DNA of 64,000 nt from Struthio camelus (GCF_040807025.1 NC_090982.1:50017112-50081111); one strand, 5' to 3'; positions 12,775 to 25,750 are shown, counted from the first letter of the stretch. Program-made: numbers and translations. Notes: a model not told the origin generated them from the sequence alone.

Positions 12775-12946
12775 AGCAGTACCTACCAACCTGCATTAGC
12801 CGTCTAGCCTCTTTACACAAAAGGAGAGAGAGTCGGGCGCTTTGGAAGGGGATCCACCGCAAGCAGAGTGCTGCATCAGAAGATAGTCTGCAGGGCAGGA
12901 AGGAGGTGGTAACATTCAATCCTCACATCTCCTGGAGATTATCAAG
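12775..12946 (+). other. candidate plus-strand exon (172 bp)
   Basis: A pyrimidine-rich tract TTCACTTTGTTCTGCCAG ends at 12774, and base 12946 is followed by GTAAGAC, giving ATCAAG|GTAAGAC, a near-ideal donor. One frame (codons starting at 12777) is open across the whole exon and the other two are closed. Its translation runs from QYLPTC to SWRLS and is rich in Lys, Arg and Ser with no known domain. The exon is GC-richer than its flanks. Joined to the next plus-strand candidate (37191-37317), the open frame stops after about 12 codons. A non-coding RNA exon is therefore at least as likely as a coding one. Confidence 0.3.
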
Positions 12947-12949
12947 GTA

Positions 12950-13490
12950 AGACCCAGGCACATCCACAAGCATACCCTAAGCTACTCAGACACAGAAAAC
13001 TGAAACTGCCTAAAACCTTCTGGTACCTCCAGCCATCAACAGGGGGCTGAGGAGAGGTTTGTGGGTCAGAATTGTTAGCTAAGATGCTTAAAGTGGGTGT
13101 TCAGTATCTGAATCCTTTTGTGAATGAAGCCCTACATACGTCAGGAATAAGATGTGTTACAGCTTTTATGCAACACAGAAAAAAAGCCTCGAGGTCAAAA
13201 ATACCTCCTGAATTATTTGGTCCACTTTTTCAATGCGAAATAATGAGTTTTCAGAGTTCAGCACATTATACTTAAGTACTTTAAATTCTAACAATGTTAC
13301 TTACATGACTTGTTTCCAGTCATGAACCAGAATTTTGACCGTAAGGTCTGAGCGTTGCAAGCTATATATTTTTTTTAGTCCCCTGTGGCAATAAAGGTAT
13401 AAGTCTCAACCTATTTTAGAGGACTTTAAAGTGGTTAGGGATTTACATATGGCATCTCCACACAGTCACAGAATTACCCCTTTAGGTGTT
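12950..13490. other. non-coding DNA between candidate exon and inverted array
   Basis: No gene or repeat recognised. Degenerate sequence resembling the array unit may begin as early as about 13430, but the first clear unit starts at 13491. Confidence 0.4.
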
Positions 13491-13986
13491 GTCACAAGAA
13501 CGGATTACTTTGGTAGGATATTCAGTTCTAGCTCCAGCCTTTGTCTTGGGGGCCAGTTAATCTTGTATCCTTTCCTGCCCTGGTACAATTTTAAGATTGT
13601 CACAGGAAGGATAAATTTCATGCCATTTTCTGTTCTCATTACAATCTTCACATTGTTATGAGAATGGATTAATTTTGTTCCATTTTCTGTCCTCATTACA
13701 GTCTGTTATGAGAATGGATTAATTTTATGACATTTTCTTCTCTCATTATAATCTTTGTTATGGGAATGAGAATATGTAATGAGAATGAGAACATATCAAG
13801 CATTAAAGGTCTGTGAGAACTCATGACAAAGACTGTAACAAGAAGAGAAACCGACACCCAATCCATTCTCGTGACAATCTTAAGATTGCAAAGAGAACCC
13901 AGGTTAAAATTATATTCATCCATTCATAAGACAAAGATTGTTGAGAAAATGAGAATTGAGACAAAATTAATCAATTTTTATGACAA
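13491..13986. repeat. head-to-head inverted array of a diverged 50-60 bp repeat
   Basis: Forward units start at 13491, 13543, 13599, 13655, 13705 and 13757 (the last partial), spaced 50-56 bp. The best-preserved block reads GTTATGAGAATGGATTAATT, followed by a CCATTTTCTGT-like and a CTCATTACAATCTT-like block. From about 13818 the same unit appears in reverse complement three times (about 13818-13874, 13871-13931 and 13930-13986), for example GACAAAATTAATCAATTTTT. The halves face each other across roughly 13790-13817, so one strand could fold into a long imperfect hairpin. A perfect 14-bp palindrome, CAATCTTAAGATTG, sits at 13875-13888. Units are too diverged for a young satellite. The short minus-strand open frames here repeat a peptide like MRTENGTKLIHSHN only because the DNA repeats. 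Confidence 0.75.
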
Positions 13987-13989
13987 TCT

Positions 13990-16900
13990 GGACATTGTAT
14001 CTAACCTTACAGTATATTTTTGAAAGACAGAGACACAGTAAGACTGTGTGAACAGCCCTATATAAGAACGTATTGCTTTCAAGATTTGGGGAGATACAGT
14101 CAGTGTAGTCTGAGTCATGAAAAGATAACTGCACAGTATACCATCCAGATATCATTAACGGAAAACAGGATCCACAGAGAGCTTTTCCACGTCAGTGGAA
14201 ATCTTCCCATAGACTTCAGTACAGCCAGGAATTTACCTCAAATTCTGCTTTTTCAATTCATTCAGAAGATGAGTGTCTTTCCTGAATGAGGACTGCAGCA
14301 TTTCTCCCTCAGGATTTTCAGTATTAAAGTAAATGCAAGAAAAATTCAGGCTTAAAAAAAGACTCAAATATTACTATATTTCAAAGAGACAAAATTAGCT
14401 CTGTTTAGTACCCGTTTACATCAGCGCAACAACGGGTCCAAAGAGAATAGCAGAAAGGTAGGTAAAGTCTGTTTTCCAATAATTTAAAACTATCAATGCC
14501 TCCAAGATTTTGGACCAGGTGTACCACCCGAACTGAAAGACATGAGCTCCATAAATCAAATGAAGTCTTCTGGAATTACGAATTTTATTGTAATGACTGT
14601 CTCAATAGTTTGTACCAAATGGAAAGCAAGTAACAGGTAGGAAATTTGGTAATTTTCTAAAAGCTGCTAAAAGCCTGCTCTCTTCAGGTATCTAATGTCA
14701 AATGTAGAAAAGGTAGAGAGCTTTGAAGCCAGATGGAAGAGAAAGAGCAATAAAAAACAAGAAAAAGAAAGAAATGTTACTCTACGGTCAAATAAAAACA
14801 TTGGTGCTGTATCCAAACAGAGAAATGGTTGCAAAAGAAGACTTAATACTACAACTTAAGTATCATGCCAATAGCAGCACTGTTGTCAGCTGAGATTTCA
14901 ACTCAAACGAGTAAGAATGATTGCTGACATTACTTCAAATTCAACACAGATACCTATGTCTCAGATCTAATCACAGCTTCTATACTGGTATGTTATGGGG
15001 AAATTTCATGCTCCCCACTGCCCAACACCTACTGTTTTACATTAACCACCTTCTGCAACAGAAAACTCTCTGGAAGGGAAGTTGCCCAGGCTGTTTAAGT
15101 TGTAAGACTGACACACTTGACGGTTGTCTCACATTGTCTCACAACCTTAAAAATTCCAAGGCTGTGTTTTACTCAAACTGTAATCAGTGGCAGTTTCAAA
15201 TGAAAATAACAGCAACAGGAATAATAGGAGTTTGCTTACTGTACAACCAGTTGTGAGCAAACCACCAGGCACTGTGGTAATACTGAGATAAACAACAAAA
15301 AGCAGTGGAAATGGTGGAAGAAATTATGTAAGGAAGAAGAAATCTTTCATTTAAAGACAAATATTCAATAGCAGCACAAAACTGTGCAGAGAAAACCACC
15401 AACTCCTACACTGCACAGCAATGAAGCTTCATGTGCTTGCTGTACAGCATGTCAAAACTTAAACTAATTTGTGTTTACACAAAAACTGAGCCCCATTCAC
15501 ATTCCCTATCATACAGGAGCCATAATAAAACGTATGGGACTACCCTCTAGCTAGACTACGACAATGACCATGTACTACGCATGCAACTGACTTAGTAAGT
15601 AGATATGAAGATTAGTGTGGAGAAGAATACTTTTAAGTGCTATTTATCTTGCTTCATGAATTAGTGGAAAAATTTATAGGATCTTTTTAATCAATAAGGC
15701 CACAGAATGAGTCTATGACAGAGGTCAATATTTTTTATTCCGAAAGAGCTTTAACTGGAGATGTTCACTTTGATTATGTTGCTCTAGGGAAAAGAAATCA
15801 ATATTCTGTTGCATGTTGCTCTATGTAATATCCAAATCAAATGGTTTTTAGCTGTTTGCATTAACATAAAAATTTAGACTTAGATCCTCAAACTTATTTA
15901 GACATCTGACTCTCACTGCTTTCAGTGGGAGTTAGATGACCAAATGTCTGTTCTTCGGTGCTCTTAGATTTGCCTCATTTGAAGTCTGAGTTCTAACCCT
16001 TCAGCATTACAGAACAGGAGTCTTTGCACCACTTACAGACCTTCTTATAAGAAACTCTTAAAATTTCCTGCCCCAAAGATAATAATAACAACTTATAATT
16101 AACATTTAACGCAGTACAGAAGTCTGAACACTTTCAAAAATTTATTCAGCTAGTGTCCAAGCCTTGCAGTATCTCACAGCATAGCAACACCACTGCTGTG
16201 AGATGGGTTCCACTCTGTTGTCTTTGTGAGATATTTTCAGATAAATAATGCAGTATCCTTTGTTCTTCTGCTTCTGGTGCAAAAATATCCTTTATTTGAC
16301 CATAGCACGCATACAACTTTATATGACAACAGGACTTCTTGTGAAGCACAACTGTTGCAATCGCAGTTTTCAGTCTAGATATGTACCGCGTTATTTTCAG
16401 AACAAATATTTTGTTGTGCCTTACCAGTGCTTGTGTGTGTCTTCACGTCCTCGACGCATTTGATGTTGGGCTGCCACAGTATAAGCTTTCTTGGTTTTCA
16501 TTTTCTGTTGAGCAAAATAACAGCAGTTTTTTATAGTAATTATATATTATTTTTATTATAAAATAACTTCTGCGGTTTTGCAGTGCAAACAGTTTAAACA
16601 TAAAGCCGCTGTTAGAAATTACGACACTGTGGATCCTGATTGTCAATAATTTCCATGCCACTTAAAAGGGCTTTCATGTAAATGCCTGCTATGGGCTGTA
16701 CTATTCTCAGACAGTCTATCTCAGAGAAGTGAGAGCCTTACCTACACGCTTTATTAGTTTTTCCTTTCCAAAAAGGTTTTAAAAGAAATCTATTACCTCG
16801 CTATTTAGGGTCACTAACTCCTAATCTCAAATATTTAATGTGCATTTTACAGTAGCATTTCATGGTTAATTAGCTCAAATTTTTCTTAACTTCTACCCTC

Positions 16901-17080
16901 TCAAGTAATCTTAATGTCTTTGTTTACTCCTTGAGGTAAAATTGATGACCTCAGACCTATTTAATCTCTAGGCATACGTTATTGTATTGCTATCACTTCT
17001 AAACATGTTCTCTTTAATATGTATGATATATATTTTACTTGCTTAGCTTTGACACAGGAGTGGTAGCTCGAAGCTTCTCT
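13990..17080. other. AT-rich non-coding DNA
   Basis: Apart from the repeat fragment at 15876-15950, I see no gene and no tandem repeat of note. A copy of the CCATTGAAGTCAATGG-like motif lies at 14203-14220 (CTTCCCATAGACTTCAGT). Open frames at 14020-14289 and 14921-15256 have no recognisable features. Confidence 0.45.
15876..15950 (+). repeat. old interspersed repeat fragment, copy 1
   Basis: This piece contains TAGATCCTCAAACTTATTTA (15881-15900) and CTTTCAGTGGGAGTTAGATG (15919-15938). Its reverse complement is recognisable at 46112-46167, so the two are copies of one dispersed family in opposite orientation. Sequences of the form GATCCTCAAAGGTATTTAGG...TCAATGGGAGTTAGG are common in turtle, crocodilian and bird DNA. 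I cannot give the family name with certainty. Confidence 0.5.
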
Positions 17081-17082
17081 GA

Positions 17083-17352
17083 GTCTTCTGCCGTTTTACC
17101 TTAATTCATATTACTACATATCAAAAACAATTATTTATAGGATCAAAAATACATTCTTTTCTTTTCTTCCCGTGGAATAACTCAAGAGCCCCAAACAACA
17201 CAAACAGCAATACAGGGAAATGGAGTCTCTCAAGGAGTGATGGAACGTATATAGTGTTTTCTAATGGCGCTGTGCAGAACCCTGCTGATGAACTACGAAG
17301 CATGGAGAAACAGCTCGCAGCTGCCATCTCATCAATAATTTCCCCATTATAG
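17083..17352 (+). other. open frame with protein-like second half, possible terminal exon
   Basis: One plus-strand frame is open for 89 codons and ends at TAG 17350-17352. There is no ATG until codon 17302. From about 17170 its composition becomes protein-like: NNTNSNTGKWSLSRSDG, then TYIVFSNGAVQNP, then ADELRSMEKQLAAAISS, the last part a plausible amphipathic helix. A pyrimidine tract at 17154-17170 (TTCTTTTCTTTTCTTCCC) lies about 15 bases before AG dinucleotides at 17186 and 17188, so a terminal coding exon starting near 17187 is conceivable. No donor precedes the stop. I do not recognise the family. A decayed exon or chance are alternatives, and the minus strand also has a 68-codon frame here. 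Confidence 0.3.
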
Positions 17353-17354
17353 AC

Positions 17355-20300
17355 AACGGTAAACGTTTCAGTTTGGTGTATTTACGCAGTTATTTGACAT
17401 TTATAGATAAATAAATTTTTCCATCCATTTTCATCAACAATTATGAGCAAGTGTATTTGTACCCAATTCTTCTACTCACCTAATGATTTTCAAAGTGAAA
17501 AAACACTACCTCCTTATAGCACCTACCTGCTTTAAGGTGTTGGAACTCTCCTAAAGGCAGTGCTCATATAATATATGGGCTCATTTAACTATACTTCTAT
17601 TGAATTGGAAGCAGTTACTTTTGTCCCCACTCCATTCAGAGAATGTATCAGACGAAAGATGTGTCATATTTTTAACTCAACATTTGGTACTTTTCTCCCC
17701 ACAATAACTATGTAACTTAAGTTTGTAATTTTCACAGATATTTAATTTAAAAGCTCTTTACAAGTTATGAGCTCAGCGCTATCAGCTGGAATTTTACTTA
17801 ATTTTCTTCTACAATTTTTGAGGCGGGGAGGAGTTCCTTCAGTTGCATCATCTTTCATTCCAACATCACATTTGTTCATGAACATATATTAACTGCCACC
17901 CAAATAAATGCTTCATCTTCTCTGGGACTTCTGACCCGGATTTGCGCTTTGCCACACTCTTATCATATGAAGATCCCTTCCGATCTCTGTGCAAAGTCAG
18001 TCTAAAGTTACGTGCAAGCTCACGCAAAGTGATGCCACCCACTGTTCCCCCCCCAAGAACATCAGATTGCTTCCACGAACACTTCCAGTTCAGTGTTTCC
18101 CTTTTTCATCAGCTCCAGTTTTAATTATCAAACTTTTCTTTCTCACATCTCTTCCCCAGCATTTTTGATTCTCTCCAATATTCTGAGACTCGTCCAGATC
18201 CCATAGGCTTCCATGCAGAGTGAGAGGCTCTCTTTGCTTTGCAAGTTTCCGCTATAATGGTAAGGGGTTTTTTTTGTGTATTGCCTTCACTTACTTTTGC
18301 TCTAGACTCTAACTGTGACCAGACTTCTTATTAAGGATTGAAAAACTGTAAAATCATCTTTTGAGGCTCAAATAATTAAAAACTCTTCTACATTTTCCTC
18401 TCTGCTTTGTATAAAAACCTATTTCTCATGTAATTCATTCTTAGATGTAAGACAGTACTTCTCATAGAAATGTAATATGGATTCACAGTTATCTTCTTCT
18501 GTTCAAATTTACTTTAAATTATTAAAAACATCGGTGGCTTCACAACTAGTTGTAGTAAAAAGTAAGTCTACAATTTGACATTTTGGTTCCTGCCCACTGC
18601 TTTTAGAAACAGAATAAAGCACCATTTTTATCTTTTTTTTTAGTTATCTACCATGTCTTCAAAGCTGTTCAGCTTTGATAGGACTTTAATTGCTCTGTTC
18701 TTTCATCTAAGGACACTTCTGAATGTTTCTCCCCAAGTACACTGCTCAGAAGATCCTCAAAGCAGAAAAGAGAGTTCAGTGTCTGAGTCTCAGCTGATCA
18801 GCATTGTGTAAACTTTGCGCAGTATCACAGCCAGCCCCAACTCGTTCCTGCTGTTTCAAAGTTAATGATACCAGTTCCCATTTATCTTTCAAATTATTGA
18901 CTTTAGTTCCTACAAAACCAGTTCCTTTAACCCCTTGTGAGAGGTTTTCTCTGTGGTCGGCTGGCTAGGGGTTCCAGCACATTTCTTAACAAGATTATGC
19001 ATGTGGCTGCATACTTGAGAAGTATTAGCTCAGCTGTAACCCATCCATGTGACAAACTGTGGACCCTCCTGCTGTGAAGAAAGGACAGTCACAGCATTTC
19101 TTGTAGAATGATGGAATGACTGATTGTACCATTACAGCACGCTTTTTAGATCTTGTTAGATAATCTGACACGTAGACTCACTACTTTAAATAAAGTATTA
19201 AATAAATATTTCTGCTTTTAATCTTCTCCTCTCCCTGTAGAGTACACAAAGGCAGGAACTAGTTTCACAAGATATGTAGCCATGCACACATTTGTACAAA
19301 TAATGGGCATTTAGATGTCTAAATCTTACAAGTCATAAATGTGTCTATGGTATACTTGCAAAAGGTCAGTACCTACAGCGTGCAAAAAGCAGTAAGAAAT
19401 GCGGGGCTCCTTTTCATACCATCAAACATTCTTTTGCACAAATTAATACTTCAGCAATGCTTCTGAAAAGTGCTTACACCCCATTGAATTCAGACACTTA
19501 CATAAGAGCTTTCCTGAATTAATCTCTAAATACTTTAACACAATACAAAAACATTAAAAATAATACACTGCTCTTTCTATTTTTCATATACCCTTTTGCT
19601 ATGGCAAAATGTTACTAATAAATCCAATTGAAATGGCATTTTTGTGCTTGGTGATTGTAGTATGAATCAAGGAACACATTTTGAACCGTCCTTATATTGG
19701 ATTTTTTTTCAAGTTGCTAGAAACACTATCCATATAGGCAGCAAAAGTTTAATCCAACCACTATGTTCTTGTATATTTTTTATTTTCTACGTGAAAGGGC
19801 AAAAGAGATCATTTGAAATAAGAACCGATTCGAGACCCCACCAAAAATGATCTTCATTTACATCCAGACATTTGTCAAGGTTTAAAGTTTTGGTTTAATT
19901 TGTTTATCCACAGTCTACCTATCATACTTCCTTCACTATCAAAAGGTCAATCCTAGAGCAAAGAAGGCAAACTGTCATTTGGAAAATTTCCCTACAGACA
20001 CACAGTTTCTGGTTTCTCCAATTATATCTGTTATGTTTGAGAGGAGTCTCTCTAACTATTCATACAATTACTTCATCTTTATTCTTAAAATACCTTCTTT
20101 AAGCATAAGCTAGTGGAAAGTTGAAATTTACATTTCATAAAACTGTGGCATTTTTGAAATGAAATGCACAGGCAAAGAGTAGACCTTCTAAATTTCAACC
20201 AGCCATCCAAGGAATAAGAAGACAATTGCTCCTGTTTGATAACAGCATTGTTGCATTATGTTGAAATCACTGCAGCTTGTGTGAAATGTACATTAGACTT

Positions 20301-21975
20301 AAAAAATTCTGCCTTTTTTGTCCATTCCAGATTCTACACCTCCACCTGTTTCCCACTACTCATGGTATCCAGCTCTAACACTTCCAGATTTTATAGCTTT
20401 CTTGCTTTTTAAATTATGTTTAGAATCCTTTCTTGACTAACACGCTCAAAATGAAATGGTTAAAAGTCTTAAATATTTATATTTAACTTTCATTCACACC
20501 TCTGAACTAATAAATATGTTTTCTCAATGACTGTAAAAGCAGGATAGCATTATCTCTAATAGGCATCTAATTCTAAGCGTCATAGAAAATCTGCTCTGAA
20601 TATTTAGTTACTTTCCTCGGTTTGTATTTTTTTGGTTTATCTTTGAAGACAGGCTTTCTCTCTTACATTTTTAACAAATAACATCAGTAGTTTTCAGTCT
20701 GTTTCCTTTTCTTCCTAGCCTGATGAGTGCAAAGCAGAAGGACACCAACTAAAATGAAAAAAGCATCTATTAAGAGGTTACAGAACCATTTAAATTGTTT
20801 TGCATATGATGGAAGCATTAAAGTAATACTGTTCTCCTAAAGAGGGTGGTAAGAGCAATACCAGCTGCTGGTGTCCACAGGCAGTAGCATGACCCATATT
20901 TACAGCCATTTGCCTTTGGCACCCCAGCCTAAGAAACCAGGATCTGCAGGTATGGGTGGGAGAACCTGGCACACCTGCAGCACAAGCCCAGAGCAAGGCA
21001 GATCCCTAATACAAGACCAATAATATGGCACTATGATCACACTTCTAGCTAAGTGGAGTTTTAAATGTATAAGCCAACTTGAGTACTCAGCCTATTCAAG
21101 AGAAGAATAGTTAAAAGTGACGTTTTTCTTAGGTTCAGAATACTCACAGCTTTCCTTGGTTAGCATATGTGAAAATGGACTGTTTCTTATTTATTAATCC
21201 AAATGCAACTCTATCTGCTTAATTTAGGCATCAAAATTTGACATTTCAGTTCTGTTTTGTATTCATACTCCAGGCTTTTCAAAAGCTTTGCCTTGTAGAG
21301 GATTGGACTACAATCTTTTACCATAGGCGCAGCCCCTGAAGAATATTTCTATCAGTCAGATACTATTCTGGCGAGGGTTGATTATTTGATAATAGCCAAA
21401 GTTACAACCTGATCCTGTTCATTGTTTGGATGCGGTATGGTAAGTTGTCCGGTCAGCTCCTTCTAGGTCTACCGTGCCTCAGCTGAGTCTTCTAGTCACT
21501 GTTCCTGGTGTTCTGTGGAGCCCTCTTGTCTGAAACCTTTCTTTGCACGTAGAATTCTTTGCTCTTCAGCTTCCTGGGCATTGCAAAACTGTATATCAAC
21601 TTCCTTAAATGCTTCCCCACCCCTTTAGTGCTTACAGATATTTTTGCAGACTTCTATTGAACCTTGCCTTCTTGCTATCTGCTTGTAATCTGATTCTCAC
21701 TTTAAGCGGTCTAAAATTACGTTGGCATTATCACCTAGACAGATTTCCTTCCATGCAGATTTATTTGTCGTTTAAGGCTTGGATTCATTGCGGCATCATG
21801 GAGCATTCTCATTGATCCAGTTAAACTGGTAAGTCAAACATATGGCTATCCGTCTAAAAGAGGATGCATGCATGTGTTTCTTTTCCTGCCTAGCTATTAT
21901 TCCTATAACATTTGTTTGTTTCTCTGCTGTTACATTAAATGCTCATCTTAGTTATAAGTTCCTCCTAAAAGACTT
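17355..21975. other. AT-rich non-coding DNA, nothing recognised
   Basis: Over 4.6 kb I find no open frame with protein-like composition, no repeat family I can name and no long tandem repeat. The motif CCATTGAATTCAGACA near 19480 resembles the dispersed CCATTGAAGTCAATGG-like motif seen elsewhere in the window. Confidence 0.5.
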
Positions 21976-21978
21976 CTT

Positions 21979-22004
21979 ATTAATTATCAATTAATTATCA
22001 CGTG
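21979..22004. promoter_or_regulatory. duplicated ATTAATTATCA block with adjoining E-box
   Basis: The 11-bp unit ATTAATTATCA is repeated perfectly in tandem at 21979-21989 and 21990-22000. It runs into CACGTG (21999-22004), the canonical E-box bound by bHLH factors. TAAT cores of this kind are homeodomain targets. The match to binding motifs is seen in the sequence, but function is inference only. Confidence 0.25.
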
Positions 22005-22009
22005 AGAAT

Positions 22010-25000
22010 ATTAGAGTTTCTACTTCCTTCTCCTTTTTTTCGGTCTTCTTGCATGTAAGAGTGCCAGATTCCTTTAACAAACAAACAAAAAAACCACCAA
22101 CAAAAAACACTTCTTAAATAAAGTGTGTATTATTCTTGCCATGTCTGTCTTGATATACCCAGGGACCTGGCATCTCTTTTTGGAGAGACTGCCGTTCCAT
22201 TAGAACAGGCTAGCCGTTGAGACACAATCCCACTACTGTCTTGACGGCTTCTCCAAGATTACTCATCAGAGAGAAATCAAATATCTCTTCTGAGCAAGGA
22301 TATCTGGCTGGAATAATTTTTAATAATTGGGTATGTGCTGCCACATCGATAACAAACAGTTCTGGAGATGAAGATACATGAGAAAGCAGGACTTCCCAGT
22401 CCAAAGCTGAGGGGGAATAGAAGAGGAGAAGGAAGAGCTGACTAGTAAGCTGAGCACAAGCAACATTTTGCTAGAAGATGGGCTGGCAGCAGTGAATTGA
22501 CCTTGCTGTAACAGATAGCACAAGAACGAACTGTGATTTATTAGCAGGGTTCTACAACACTGGACTGAACTTCTGACACAGACTTATTAATAAATTTAAC
22601 TCAAGTAAGATTTGATATAAGACCATAGCAAAAAATGGAGCTTCTAATTCATGATGGAAGTTATGATACAAAATGGACATTACAGTGAGACTCTTAGATT
22701 TTGCGCTATGTTCCAAAACCTCAAAACTCTTCTTTCAGTTTTCTTCATCTCAAAAAATCCTATATTTTATGTAGTAGTAAAAAAAAAAAACTACTTGCTC
22801 AGGTTTTATTACTCTTTCAGACTACATCTTCAGTTTTCTTATTAGTGTGCCCAATTTTCCATTCCAGATTTGTAATGCACAGTGCACTCTGAAGTGTGTT
22901 TCACACAAGTATTACCTCATTTGTGTTAAGGCGGAAGCAGTTCTATAAATCCCCATATATCATTCCTGAACTATTTTTTGATCCCTTTATTCAAGGTGTT
23001 ATAGCAATTTAAAAGGGAGTTAGTGCAGATTTTCTAAAAATGGTCTGTAGGATTACCTAGCTAATGGAAAAGGTTATTTTTAAATGATAAAAAGAAAAAA
23101 ATGCATGGACTTATTTGGAATTTAGCAATCATAATCTTTTAAAAAGTTGCAAGCCAGCTTTTCCTTCAGTAGAAAAGAAAACAGCTGAGATCATTAATTT
23201 ATCTATAGCAGTTTTAAAGATGAAGGAGGGAATGAGTTGAGATTACAAAACTTAGTTGTGAAAAAAGTTTAACAGAGGTGAAAAGCCAAGTACTAGATCC
23301 ACCAACTCATCTTGCCTTTTACAAAAGGTGACATTGGCAGTCTAGTGAAAGACACAGAAATTACTGTGCATCCTTTACAAAGCAGAACTCCTAAGACCAC
23401 CTTTAATATAGGAGTGCTAGAGGCATGTGGGATTTTTTTTTCACCTCATTTGTTGTGTACAACATTCAAAAACCGTATGGGTGGGCTAGAGGAGGTTGGA
23501 AGCGATAATAAGGAAAAATATCACACATTAGCTGCATTCTTCACAGACAATGACAAAAAAATAATTCTATACTTCCCTATCAGACCTTGTCATTAGCACA
23601 CAGAAGGCTGTTTTGACAATGTTGAGCAGTTTTGCTTTATTTCTTTGTTTCAGAATCGGCATTCTCACTCCATTTCCCGGAATTGGTTCTTCAATCTAAA
23701 TAGTCAATTATCTTGCTTACAGAAAAAGCATTTAAATTCGTGCATTTTCACTACTTTCAAAGGAGGTTAAGAAAATTTCCATATGATATCCCACTGCCTA
23801 CAGCAGTTTAAAAGATTTAACGTGTTTTTTTTTTCTTTTTTCTCTTCCCTGCCTTTCTGAAGGAGATAGCAATCATTTATCTCAGCAAGACATTTTTCTT
23901 GAAGAACAGTAAGCAGATAGAGATGACACCAGTGGCCGTTTAAGCTGATCCAACCTATTTGTCAATAGTGAGACAGGGCAGAAGGTGATACAGACTCCAT
24001 TTAGTTTTATTGCAGCCCAGGAATTTCTACCTGCCTAATATATCGATGGTATTTTTTTGCATTTGTTCCATAAAAATCCCTTGTCAATTGACTTTCGTAG
24101 GGGGAGATAAGATACTGTGTCTTTCTCCTTCAACCAAAGGTAGAGATAAATCAGTGCAGGGGAATGTAGATGGCAGGCAAGAAAAGTCTGAGCCATTATT
24201 TACTCTCCACTTGACAAAGACAGAAACTGGAACATTCCTTAACACTTTTTTAATCATGGAAGGTCATGGATCTGACAATCACACTGAGCAGAGCTATTTA
24301 CAAAAAAAAAAGCTTTGGTTCTCAGAACTCATCTGGCAGAGATCCTTCAGTACCTCCAAAGAAGAGGCATAGATATTTTTTACAGGTCACCTGTCTCAGT
24401 CTGTGGGCTCAGGGCTTATGTCTTTCCAGTCTGTATCAACGTCTCTAACGCAAGAAAAGATAGGGGATAAACAATGAGAGTTCTTTCTACATCTTCGTTT
24501 TCCTGCAGTTGTGTACTACCCCATTAAGATTCAAAGGAAATTTGGGAGTTCAAAATGTTAGCAGACACAGTAGTGGTGTTGAAATAAAGTCTCTCTGCTC
24601 TTATTCTCTATATCTTTGCTTATTCATAAAAGTAATTGCAGCCCCTATTGAAGATAAAGACATTCAAGGAGTGCAAACAGTAAACTGCAGCATGAGTCTG
24701 TAATTTGTGACTATCACAAGGCTGCCAAAAGGGGAAAGGATTAAGAAATGTCATCCCAATATAAATGGTAAAGAAAGGTGAATTATACACATCTGGCAAA
24801 TCACCAGCTCACAAAAGCAGAGCACATCAGTCTTATCATATCCCTTGAGCCCAGAGGAGTAAGTGCACAGGAGCTGTTGTGAATTTGCCCCTTGTCCCCA
24901 TGTGAGGACCTGAGTGAATCAAGGTTAACTCATGTCCCCTGTCTCCTAGCTCTCATGTGCAATATCTTCTGATATACCATGCTTGCACCTATCCAATGAC

Positions 25001-25750
25001 AGCTTCTAGCAGGAGCCATTCACAAATGAAGCACTGAGACAGATACAGTGATATCCTCTTCTGTAGACCATGGGGAATCGGAGAAGACAGTAGTAGCTTC
25101 AAAACACATCTGCATTTCTCCCATCCTGGAGCTGGCCTCAGGGCTGCTCTTAGTTATATCCAGCTGCCCTAAAAAGTCATTTTGGCCTTAAATTCCCTGG
25201 CTTTTTTCTCTTGTCCTGAGTCATGATTTTCCAGAGAAATTTGATTTTCAGCTCACTGGAATTTATAGCCTGTCTTAATCAGAATAGCTTATTCCATCCC
25301 TTAGGAAGGCACACACCTACTCGCTATAGGCCAGCATCTGCAAAACACCTCTTGCAAATCAGTGGTGAGAATCTTCTACCTTGCACCACAACTGACATAG
25401 AGGCCCTCTGCTCCGTATACCTACACTTAGTTGTAATACAAGGAATTAGATTTGCCCCTCAGTAAAAGATCAATATACGGAAGGAAGGCTTGAAATAACT
25501 AGCGAATCACAGAAAACCCAGCTACACCCTGTATTCATTTTCTTCCTCTCATATTTCTATCTATCTTCCACATAATTATTTGTTTTAAAGCTGAATGAGA
25601 AAACAAACTCAGAAGAATGTTTGTTCATCGAAAATAGATGAATGGTCTCTTAAATGCATGTTTAAACTACTGGAATAAACCCTATATTCTGACATCCAAA
25701 TTGAAGAAGCATTTCTGTACTGCAGAGATAGCATTTGCATCACATAATGA
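22010..25750. other. AT-rich non-coding DNA, nothing recognised
   Basis: Strong-looking splice acceptors occur at 23651-23653 (TTTATTTCTTTGTTTCAG) and 24506-24508 (CTTCGTTTTCCTGCAG), but neither is followed by a good donor at exon distance. Open frames at 23312-23596 and 24010-24372 have no recognisable domain. Confidence 0.45.

Noticed and set aside
13505..13923. Minus-strand frames that repeat a peptide like MRTENGTKLIHSHN
   Set aside because: The repetition follows from the underlying 50-60 bp DNA repeat. Unit spacing is not a constant multiple of three, so no repeat protein is maintained.
16080..16155. Possible reverse MIR-like fragment (AATAATAACAACTTATAATT ... AACACTTTCAAAAATTTATT)
   Set aside because: Only one loosely matching block and low complexity. 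Not distinct from AT-rich background.
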